A DNA stretch of 5,227 nt. It comes from Acidobacteriota bacterium. GTDB lineage: Bacteria > Acidobacteriota > Terriglobia > Acidiferrales > UBA7541. The notes beneath the pieces were generated by a model. That model did not search any database. It was not told the origin of the DNA and saw only the letters and a list, made by a program, of their open reading frames with translations. A program made the position numbers and the translations under genes. How positions within the stretch are numbered: the first letter of the stretch is position 1; the number at the start of each line of letters is the position of its first letter. The stretch covers positions 8,004 to 13,230 of the forward strand of contig PKUY01000256.1 of assembly GCA_003131705.1 (NCBI GenBank). Reading direction: 5' to 3'. Shown here in pieces: positions 1-5,222 of this stretch.

Positions 1-671
1 CGCTGTTTGACGGAACGCAATATCTCGGCGAGAACCATGTGGTGTCATATGCCGGCAGCTCGAGTCTTTATTACCTGTCGTCCTCCCGGCAGACGCCCTT
101 ACAGGAGCATAATCTACTTCTATCGCCCGAAGATAAGGACGGCCATAGAGTAGGCCCCCGTTTGGAAAAGGCTCTTACGAATGTACGAGCGTTCTCGGGG
201 GTGCAAGCAAATGTATCGACGCTAGAGAAGCATGGGCCCGGAAGCGGCACGATCCATTTGGATACGCGCTTAAGAGTGCGCTCGGATAATCCGCTTTTTT
301 CTACGTTCTCGCTCGGGGATAAGGAGCTCTCAATACTGGATACGTACCATCTGAGGTTGCCTTGCTCGCTGATCGGCCTGACGGGGACGGGTCCAGGACT
401 GCGACCGTACGGTAACGGCGAAGAGATTCATGTCCTGGCGCGTGGCCTCGAGTATGCCGGGGCACAAACCTTACTGATGCCTTTATGGGATGTTGCCGGC
501 ACTTCCATTGACCGTTTCTTTACGGAGTTTTACACTCGTGCCGAATTCGAGGCTGACAAACCAGCGGTATTTCAGGAATCTGTCGCTCGAGTCCGGGAGG
601 AATTTCCGAACCCCTATTACTGGTCCCCGTACATTCTGCGTGGCAAGACCGGTCGGCGCTTGAATCGTTAG
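1..671 (+). CDS. CHAT-domain protein, C-terminal part (5' end outside window), probable pseudopeptidase
   Basis: The reading frame is open from base 3 to the TAG at 669-671, so the gene begins upstream and about 222 C-terminal residues are seen. CHAT-domain features appear in order: the YLGENHVVSYAGSSSL stretch near the start, DNPLFS, SILDTYHLRL, LIGLTG, GEEIHVLARGLEYAGAQ, LLMPLWDV (W at 486-488) and the terminal NPYYWSPYILRGK. CHAT domains are caspase-like (clan CD) cysteine proteases, often placed after TPR repeats; any TPR part would lie outside the window. Aligned by eye with active members, the catalytic His of the (A/S/T)HG motif is Arg (267-269) and the Cys of LS(A/G)CxTG is Thr (387-389). 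A Cys at 363-365 is eight residues too early to serve. The domain is therefore probably a catalytically dead scaffold or binding module. The GTG at 39 is an internal codon, not the start. The family call is firm; loss of activity is inferred from motif alignment. Confidence 0.85.
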   Translation, partial: LFDGTQYLGENHVVSYAGSSSLYYLSSSRQTPLQEHNLLLSPEDKDGHRVGPRLEKALTNVRAFSGVQANVSTLEKHGPGSGTIHLDTRLRVRSDNPLFSTFSLGDKELSILDTYHLRLPCSLIGLTGTGPGLRPYGNGEEIHVLARGLEYAGAQTLLMPLWDVAGTSIDRFFTEFYTRAEFEADKPAVFQESVARVREEFPNPYYWSPYILRGKTGRRLNR

Positions 672-834
672 ATCTGTTACAGTAATCCCTTCGAAACACC
701 GCAGACCGCCTAGTACGAATGGCCCATTGCGCCGATTAACACAAAGCTCTAGCCTAAGGTTGGGATTTGCAGACGGAAATCGATGGAGAACCGTGACTGT
801 GGGGAGCGTAGCGTCATCGGTCCTTACTGCGGGC
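672..834. other. intergenic spacer between the CHAT gene and the HD-GYP gene
   Basis: These 163 bases hold no convincing terminator or promoter. The downstream frame stays open back to a TTG at 727, but the added residues look unlike the family. A GGAG at 785-788 precedes in-frame GTG codons at 793 and 799, so a start there, rather than at the ATG at 835, cannot be excluded. Confidence 0.4.
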
Positions 835-1479
835 ATGAGTGTATCCGACTTACACGGACCCCAGCTGCGAGTCCGGGACCTCGAAGAGCAGTTGCGGCAA
901 CTTCGGACAGCTACGATATGCGCCCTGAATCAAATGCTCGATTTGAAAGACCTAAGTACTGGGACTCATTCGGCCCGACTGGCCGAATGGGCAATACGAG
1001 TAGGCGAGCAACTTGGAATAAGCGACTTGGGACTGCGAGACTTGGAAGTCAGTGCAATTCTGCACGACATTGGGAAGGTCGGAGTTCCGGAAGCGACCCT
1101 CAACAAGCCCGGTAAGCTGGATGCTGAAGAGCGCAAACAGATTGAGAAACATTCCGAATACGGATGGGCCGTCTTGCGTGTGATTCCGGGATTCAGCCAA
1201 GCAAGCCTCATGGTGTTGCACCATCACGAGCGGATCGACGGAAAAGGCTATCCTTCAGGCTTAACAGGGGAAAATATACCGTTAGGCTCTCGCATTATCG
1301 GCGTCATCGATGCTTTCGACGCGATGGTCTCAGACCGCAGCTACCGCAAAGGCCTCCCGAGCGAAGAAGCCATCCGTAGACTGCAGGCTGAGGCTGGAAC
1401 GCAGTTTGACAGCGAAGTGGTGAAGCTATTTGTCGGCATTGCCATTTGGGACCTTCAAGAAGTTACCGAATCTGTCTAA
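835..1479 (+). CDS. HD-GYP domain cyclic-di-GMP phosphodiesterase
   Basis: The product is 214 residues from the ATG at 835. HD-GYP proteins hydrolyse c-di-GMP to pGpG/GMP with a bi- or trinuclear metal centre. Every signature residue is visible: the first metal His (H45, GTHSARLA), the HD pair with lysine in HDIGK (77-81), P92-G93 of NKPGKL, H106 (EKHSEYG), the HHExxDGxGYP motif at 130-140, D159 and D162 in VIDAFDAM, and DRSYR with the closing GTQFD. Residues 12-28 are a short charged, coiled-coil-like helix. There is no signal peptide, membrane segment or response-regulator receiver domain, so it is a cytosolic, nearly bare catalytic domain that probably depends on a partner for input. The start is uncertain: in-frame TTG 727 and GTG 793 (with GGAG at 785-788) are alternatives. 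I prefer 835 because the coiled coil begins just after it. Enzyme class is near certain; biological substrate is inferred from the family. Confidence 0.92.
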   Translation: MSVSDLHGPQLRVRDLEEQLRQLRTATICALNQMLDLKDLSTGTHSARLAEWAIRVGEQLGISDLGLRDLEVSAILHDIGKVGVPEATLNKPGKLDAEERKQIEKHSEYGWAVLRVIPGFSQASLMVLHHHERIDGKGYPSGLTGENIPLGSRIIGVIDAFDAMVSDRSYRKGLPSEEAIRRLQAEAGTQFDSEVVKLFVGIAIWDLQEVTESV

Positions 1480-1526
1480 AACACCGCTGTGTGGAATCAG
1501 GGCTTGTGCACGGTCCATCGACCGCC

Positions 1527-1877
1527 TCAGCAAACCCGAGTGTCGTGCGATCTGGTAATGAACGATTGCCGCAACGCTCTTCTCATCTGAAACAGAACCG
1601 ACTTCTCAGAAATTAACGCAAGTTTAGCGAGGCCAGCGATACGCATCTGAGAGGATTTCGCCTCGACTCCCCATGTCTCCACGTCCCAATCAGATTCTTT
1701 TTGTTCAGTCCAGAAAACACTTATCCCAACGGGATCTTTGAAGTGAGAACCTACCGCGAACGGACGTTCAGAATGCGGGGCAAAGTGCCAAAAGAGGGTT
1801 TTAGCGGCGCGTGAGGATACAAACAGGACCCGATTGTGAGACCAAGGTAACCATTTGTGGGCTTGGCCACAGACACT
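1527..1877 (-). other. uncertain minus-strand open frame, possible gene remnant
   Basis: The minus strand is open for 116 codons between the TAA at 1880-1878 and the TGA at 1529-1527. It has no ATG until the last third and no ribosome-binding site. The translation is fairly protein-like, with segments such as VLFVSSRAAKTLFWHF, HFKDPVGISVFWTEQ and DWDVETWGVEAKSSQ, but I recognise no family. Third positions are not clearly GC-biased, unlike the minus gene at 4390-4788. A second minus frame with plausible composition overlaps it at 1751-1948, so a frameshifted relic that switches frames is one reading. A chance open frame is equally possible at this length. Confidence 0.2.
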
Positions 1878-2017
1878 TTAGTACCGGGGTTTTTTGGGTA
1901 GACCAAACAGCCTATAGCTCCCGGTCGTCCTGAACCGTAAAGTAACACGTATTAGAAGGACAGTGAGAGGGCTGGTCAGCACCGCGACGAACCCAGGCCC
2001 TATTTATTACGAAAAAC

Positions 2018-2022
2018 GGAGA
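2018..2022 (+). promoter_or_regulatory. ribosome-binding site of the subtilase gene
   Basis: GGAGA lies 5 bases before the ATG at 2028 in an A-rich leader. It fixes this start, which is also where the signal peptide begins. Confidence 0.75.
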
Positions 2023-2027
2023 AACAC

Positions 2028-3443
2028 ATGAAAAGGCTTCACAAAATTTTCTTCTTGGCGCTGTTAACCTTCGCGCTGTTTCCTTCGAACAGTTCGGCGC
2101 AATCGTTTAACACATACATCTTGCAATCTCCCGGCCCGGCTCAAGCGCAAGCGGCCTGCCAGACCTACGGCATGACGCTGGTAAGCACTATTCGCGATCC
2201 GGGCACTTATCTAGTGCAGGTCAGCGCCTCGGTAGACCCGCGATCGCTGGCGGAGTGGGTCGAAGACGACCCCAACGTGACGAAACTGGAACTGAACAAA
2301 GCAGTAAAGGAGTCCAGGCACCAGAACTCGGCCAACGGGCCAGTCTCGGCTACCGTACCGCCGACGACGACAGTCACCGACAGGACTCTGGCGGGAATCT
2401 TCGGTACGACAGCCTGGGCGGCATACGTACAGCAGCCAGCTTTATACTCCACGAACGCATACTCAGCGTCGATACAGCAGGGATACTTAGGGCAGGGCAT
2501 CATTGCTGTGATCGACACCGGTGTTGATGAGCAGAATCCGAACCTCGCCGCAGTGGTTATTCCGGGATACGATTTCACGCAGAATGTGGCGGGATATGCC
2601 AATGACTTCGAGGATCTCGACCAGTCGACGGCACACATCCTGCATCAGTCAACCGCGCACATCCTTCATGGGTATAACACGGTTCAACTGAATTCATTCT
2701 CCTCCGCAATTCTGGATGCGGACACCGCGTCGGCGCTCCAAGGTGTCACTTTACCGAATGATTTCGGTCACGGGACCATGGTGGCGGGCTTAATTCATTT
2801 GGTTGCTCCGAGCGCCAAAATCATGCCTTTGAAAGCGTTCAATGCGGACGGCACCTCGAATGAAGCGGATATTATTCGTGCGATTTACTATGCGGCGGAC
2901 AACGGCGCCACGGTAATCAACATGAGCTTCGGCCTGCCAAATATATCCGATGCGTTGATGAAAGCTATCAACTACGCGACGCGAAAGGGCGTAGTATGCG
3001 TGGCCTCCGTCGGAAATGACGGCCAGACCACTCTCTTGTACCCCGCGGCGTTCGGCAACGTGATCGGCGTCGCGTCGGTGGACGCACAGAATCAGACGTC
3101 CGTGTTCTCCAATCGCGGTCCAGACTTGGTTGTTGTTGCCGCGCCTGGCGAATCGTTGGTGACCACCTATCCGGGCAACCACTATGCCTCCGTGTCGGGT
3201 ACATCCTTCAGTGCCGCCCTAGTATCCGGAGCGGCAAACGTGCTCTTGAATCAAGCGTTAGGGAACAAGCATAACTTTTCGCAGTTCCAGGAACCTGATG
3301 TTGCCAGGGCGCTGCGGCATGCCAATGCTTGTGTGACCGACGGTTCACTGGGCGGCGGTTGCATGGACCTGAACCAAGCAATCGCGTACATCCAGAGCAT
3401 GGTTATACCTGCAACGACGACTAGCACATTCAGCAAGAACTAG
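2028..3443 (+). CDS. secreted subtilisin-like serine protease (peptidase family S8)
   Basis: The product is 471 residues. Residues 1-24 are a Sec signal peptide: KRLHK, a hydrophobic core at about 7-18, and likely cleavage after SSA-24. Residues 26-95 resemble an I9-type propeptide (GTYLVQVSASVDP, then a DDPNV segment), which would chaperone folding and be removed. The catalytic domain follows: Asp163 in AVIDTGVD, His248 in FGHGTMVAG, oxyanion Asn330 in SVGND and Ser393 in GTSFSAALVSG. In the serine motif the usual Pro-His of GTSMAxPHV is Ala-Leu (397-398). Asp and His are 85 residues apart, longer than usual, because residues 199-238 are an octad-repeat insert. Cys435 and Cys445 near the C-terminus could form a disulfide after export. 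There is no anchor or sorting signal, so a periplasmic or extracellular location is likely. The gene ends 37 bases before the diguanylate cyclase gene on the same strand. Substrate is unknown. Confidence 0.93.
   Translation: MKRLHKIFFLALLTFALFPSNSSAQSFNTYILQSPGPAQAQAACQTYGMTLVSTIRDPGTYLVQVSASVDPRSLAEWVEDDPNVTKLELNKAVKESRHQNSANGPVSATVPPTTTVTDRTLAGIFGTTAWAAYVQQPALYSTNAYSASIQQGYLGQGIIAVIDTGVDEQNPNLAAVVIPGYDFTQNVAGYANDFEDLDQSTAHILHQSTAHILHGYNTVQLNSFSSAILDADTASALQGVTLPNDFGHGTMVAGLIHLVAPSAKIMPLKAFNADGTSNEADIIRAIYYAADNGATVINMSFGLPNISDALMKAINYATRKGVVCVASVGNDGQTTLLYPAAFGNVIGVASVDAQNQTSVFSNRGPDLVVVAAPGESLVTTYPGNHYASVSGTSFSAALVSGAANVLLNQALGNKHNFSQFQEPDVARALRHANACVTDGSLGGGCMDLNQAIAYIQSMVIPATTTSTFSKN
2622..2741 (+). 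repeat. octad-repeat insert within the subtilase, with a 24-bp tandem duplication
   Basis: Bases 2622-2645 and 2646-2669 both encode QSTAHILH. They differ at only four of 24 positions, all synonymous third bases. The following 24 residues continue the same 8-residue register: GYNTVQLN, SFSSAILD, ADTASALQ. All five units have Leu at position 7 (residues 205, 213, 221, 229, 237). The array fills 40 residues between the Asp and His motifs of the protease. The two perfect units also give an H-x2-H-x4-H-x2-H arrangement (203, 206, 211, 214). Confidence 0.8.
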
Positions 3444-3470
3444 TGGCAGCAAGGCGGGACGTCGCAAACT

Positions 3471-3474
3471 GGAG
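3471..3474 (+). promoter_or_regulatory. ribosome-binding site deciding a GTG start
   Basis: GGAG sits 6 bases before the GTG at 3481 and supports that start over the in-frame ATG at 3505. It lies in the 37-base gap after the subtilase stop, which has no visible terminator, in keeping with co-transcription. Confidence 0.7.
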
Positions 3475-3480
3475 CGGTCA

Positions 3481-4362
3481 GTGATCGAGAAAATCAAGCC
3501 ACAAATGCCGGAACTGAGCGACCACGAAAGATTCGGGCAGACCATTATTCAGCTGGACCGACGCCTTGCCAGCAACTGGCGAAGCACCATAGCCGAGATC
3601 ACGTTGGTGATCGCAACGATCGCGGCCCCATTTGTTTTGAGAGATATGTCCGTCGACAATCATCTGGAAGTAATTTGCATCGTAAATGGTTTCCTGCTCC
3701 TGCTGTTGAGCTGCAATGCGTCTCACCTGTTTCAACATCATCAACTTAAGCACGTACGTAATCGTCTCACTGAACAGTTGGAAATCGCAGTCAAGCAGCG
3801 CATACGAGCCGACAAATTTTATGGTTTGTCAATTCTGGATCCACTTACCAGATTGCACAATCGCCGGTTCGGCGAAGAGCGTCTCCAGGAGGAGATAGCC
3901 CGCGCTGAAAGAAATGGCGACCCCCTAGCCGTTGTCATTCTTGACCTCGATTGTTTCAAGGAAATCAACGATCAATTTGGACATGCCGCAGGTGACGTCG
4001 CTCTGAAAGAGTTCTCTCGCAGGCTGAGGAAGGCAATCCGTGCTTGCGACGTGCCAGTCAGAATCGGCGGCGATGAATTCCTGATAATTCTTCCCGAGTG
4101 CCCGAGAGAGAAGGTCGACGTTATCCTGTCGCGTATAGGGTCTCCAGAAGTCGAGCTCAGTTCGCGAAAGGTCTCTATCTGTTACTCAATAGGTCGTGCA
4201 CAATATCAAGTAAACGATACAATCAAAACCCTTCTCGGAAGAGCTGATAAGGTCCTGTACTCGGAAAAGGCGGAGCGAACGCAAAACTCACAGCGACAGC
4301 CAGGGTCTTCGAAATGGTCGGCTCCCGCAATGCGCAACGAAGAAATAGGGATCCCCGTTTGA
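3481..4362 (+). CDS. membrane-anchored GGDEF diguanylate cyclase
   Basis: The product is 293 residues. Two hydrophobic segments at about 37-53 and 61-80 form a membrane hairpin joined by a very short loop. They are followed by a charged helical linker (about 85-115) that could mediate dimerisation. The GGDEF domain covers about 116-266 and should join two GTP into c-di-GMP. Visible residues are DPLTRLHNRR (120-129), metal Asp155 in LDLDCFK, substrate-side N163-D164, the GGDEF motif at 196-200, and closing RADKVLYSEK. RACD at 187-190, five residues before GGDEF, is a complete RxxD inhibitory site, so product feedback is expected. The stretch between GGDEF and VSICYSIG is only about 30 residues, shorter than usual, making a compact domain. 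C158 occupies a position usually His, Asn or Arg. The last 27 residues are polar and probably disordered. No periplasmic sensor domain is present, so its input is unclear. Probably co-transcribed with the protease. Confidence 0.93.
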   Translation: MIEKIKPQMPELSDHERFGQTIIQLDRRLASNWRSTIAEITLVIATIAAPFVLRDMSVDNHLEVICIVNGFLLLLLSCNASHLFQHHQLKHVRNRLTEQLEIAVKQRIRADKFYGLSILDPLTRLHNRRFGEERLQEEIARAERNGDPLAVVILDLDCFKEINDQFGHAAGDVALKEFSRRLRKAIRACDVPVRIGGDEFLIILPECPREKVDVILSRIGSPEVELSSRKVSICYSIGRAQYQVNDTIKTLLGRADKVLYSEKAERTQNSQRQPGSSKWSAPAMRNEEIGIPV

Positions 4363-4389
4363 GCGGTAGAACCGTGCAATTGGCCGACG

Positions 4390-4788
4390 TCAACTGGGGC
4401 AGCACCGGATCTGGCGATAGATCAGGTACTGCAAAACCTGCTCAGCCTTCAGCTTTTCAATCGTGCTTTCGACGTGCATCCACACTTGCTGCGCCGACTC
4501 TGGAATCTCATCCCGACATTCCAGCTCGACGACCTGAGCCTCCACCTGCTCCTGAACCTCGATTGCCGGAGGGACAGGCGGCTCTGGCATCTGAGCTGGT
4601 CGCAGCAGCCTCTTGACTGGCAGCTTTTCCTTCGCGCGCCGCACCTGCTTCGCCACGGCCTGAATGAGCTTCTCCCAATGCCAGTAGCTCCAGTGCCCGG
4701 CCGCACCTTCGATCCCCAGCTTCGACGCCCACCGAGCAACAGACCTCCCCGACTCGCCTTCCGTCAGCCGTGTGACGGTTGCGCCCAT
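4390..4788 (-). CDS. hypothetical protein, 132 residues, unknown family
   Basis: I do not recognise this protein. The frame has the codon choice of a real gene: CTG for Leu, AAG for Lys, CAG for Gln, GAG for Glu. The antisense plus-strand frame gives an implausible His/Leu/Arg/Pro/Trp-rich product. The ATG at 4788 is the first ATG after an in-frame TAG at 4809-4807; no strong ribosome-binding site precedes it. Residues 9-45 form a Trp-rich segment (W20, W33, W36, W38) whose SGRSVARWASKLGI could be a helix of a DNA-binding fold, which is a guess. Residues 46-63 are basic and helical, 64-76 are a Pro-rich linker (PAQMPEPPVPP), 78-92 are acidic, and 98-128 are a likely long helix ending in Cys-Cys-Pro-Ser. 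No signal peptide or membrane segment is seen. Its 3' end converges on the cyclase gene with a 27-base gap, so it is a separate transcription unit. Confidence 0.6.
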   Translation of the reverse strand: MGATVTRLTEGESGRSVARWASKLGIEGAAGHWSYWHWEKLIQAVAKQVRRAKEKLPVKRLLRPAQMPEPPVPPAIEVQEQVEAQVVELECRDEIPESAQQVWMHVESTIEKLKAEQVLQYLIYRQIRCCPS

Positions 4789-4863
4789 GCCTGCGGTGGC
4801 CAGAGTCTAAACTGTTCGATCCGTCACGTCTGTTCACTTTGGGACGCACACCCTGCGCGCTGG

Positions 4864-4897
4864 CTAGAGGCAAAAACACTTGATTTTGCCACGCTAG
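4864..4897. repeat. hairpin-forming inverted repeat upstream of the minus gene
   Basis: GGCAAAA (4869-4875) and TTTTGCC (4884-4890) pair perfectly over an 8-base loop. Outer CTAG tetramers (4864-4867 and 4894-4897) extend the stem after a small internal loop. It lies about 75 bases upstream of the minus-strand ATG, so it could be an operator or a leader hairpin. No T-run follows on either strand, which argues against a terminator. Confidence 0.55.
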
Positions 4898-4957
4898 ATT
4901 CTCACAAATTCCATCTTCAATCATCGTGGGTTACGGTGTCGCGTGGACGAGGGTTTT

Positions 4958-5000
4958 TGCCCACCGGCCGAGCGAAGTGCCGGGCAGGCATTTGCCCGCA
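4958..5000. repeat. overlapping, mutually exclusive inverted repeats
   Basis: GGGCA at 4982-4986 can pair with TGCCC on its right (4993-4997; 6-base loop, extended by TGC 4978-4980 with GCA 4998-5000 around one bulged base). It can also pair with TGCCC on its left (4958-4962), reinforced by CCGGC/GCCGG (4964-4968 and 4979-4983). The shared strand means only one hairpin can form at a time. Confidence 0.5.
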
Positions 5001-5045
5001 TTACCGACTACGCGGCCATCCGCGCGGTCTCGGGCAGACTGGGTC

Positions 5046-5074
5046 CGACAATTACTCCCGGATTGTCGACAATT
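5046..5074. promoter_or_regulatory. operator-like palindrome cluster
   Basis: ATTGTCGACAAT at 5062-5073 is a perfect 12-bp palindrome. CGACAATT occurs twice in direct orientation, at 5046-5053 and 5067-5074, exactly 21 bp apart or two helical turns. ATTGTCG between them also makes a 7-bp inverted repeat with the first copy. This is the usual look of a site for a dimeric regulator bound on one DNA face; no regulator or promoter is identified. Confidence 0.35.
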
Positions 5075-5113
5075 CGCCCAGAACCTTTATCTTTGACTTC
5101 CTACAACCCCGTT

Positions 5114-5134
5114 AGAACAAAGCCGCCCGGCGGC
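5114..5134 (-). terminator. possible weak intrinsic terminator for minus-strand transcription
   Basis: On the minus strand GCCGCCGGGCGGC (5134-5122) can form a 5-bp GC stem with a 3-base loop, followed by TTTGTTC. It would stop transcripts entering from the right edge before they reach the small minus gene. The T-run is short and interrupted. Confidence 0.3.
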
Positions 5135-5187
5135 GGACGCTCCGCGTGAGGCGAACGGGTCAGTGGTTGCTTGATGGTTGAGATAAG

Positions 5188-5222
5188 TTTGGGGTCACAA
5201 GGAGGTGTACTGCACCCCAAAA
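5188..5222. repeat. inverted repeat at the window edge, possible insertion-sequence terminus
   Basis: TTTGGGGT (5188-5195) and ACCCCAAA (5214-5221) form an 8-bp inverted repeat around 18 bases. The sequence from 5206, TGTACTGCACCCCAAAAG, recalls the TGT-starting ends of IS3-family (IS150-group) elements as I remember them. The element body would lie beyond 5227, so this cannot be settled here. A simple hairpin is the alternative. Confidence 0.3.

Larger units (their letters stand above)
1480..2026. other. 547-base gap without a convincing gene
   Basis: No plus-strand frame reads as a protein, and no strong terminator follows the HD-GYP stop. Small hairpins occur at 1511-1524 (CGGTC/GACCG) and 1723-1735 (ATCCC/GGGAT), neither with a T-run. 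A T6 run sits at 1890-1895 after a CCGGGG without a clear stem. Two overlapping minus-strand frames are open (1527-1877 and 1751-1948); the first is listed separately. The promoter of the downstream protease should lie near 1900-2010. An AT-rich TATTTATTA at 2001-2009 could be part of it, but I see no matching -35 box. Confidence 0.5.

Noticed and set aside
1511..1524. CGGTC/GACCG hairpin just after the HD-GYP stop, considered as terminator
   Set aside because: Short stem and no following T-run.
1723..1735. ATCCC-AAC-GGGAT hairpin in the large gap
   Set aside because: A 5-bp stem with no T-run and no gene end nearby; expected by chance.
2207..2638. Minus-strand frame of 143 codons inside the subtilase
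   Set aside because: It is antisense to a gene with clear catalytic motifs, and its own composition is Cys/Ser/Thr-rich without any domain.
2790..3182. Minus-strand frame of 130 codons inside the subtilase
   Set aside because: It lies opposite the His-to-Ser part of the protease and shows no family features; a codon-usage shadow.
4364..4374. CGGT/ACCG hairpin between the convergent cyclase and minus gene
   Set aside because: Only four base pairs with a 3-base loop and no T-run on either side, too weak to call a terminator.
4508..4924. Minus-strand open frame of 138 codons in another frame
   Set aside because: The translation is low-complexity Gly/Arg/Ala/Ser, typical of an off-frame reading of the real minus gene.
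4474..5115. Long plus-strand open frame (213 codons) antisense to the small minus gene
   Set aside because: The product is rich in His, Leu, Arg, Pro, Trp and Cys with no recognisable domain. Over the shared part the minus frame has far better codon choice, so this is a shadow.
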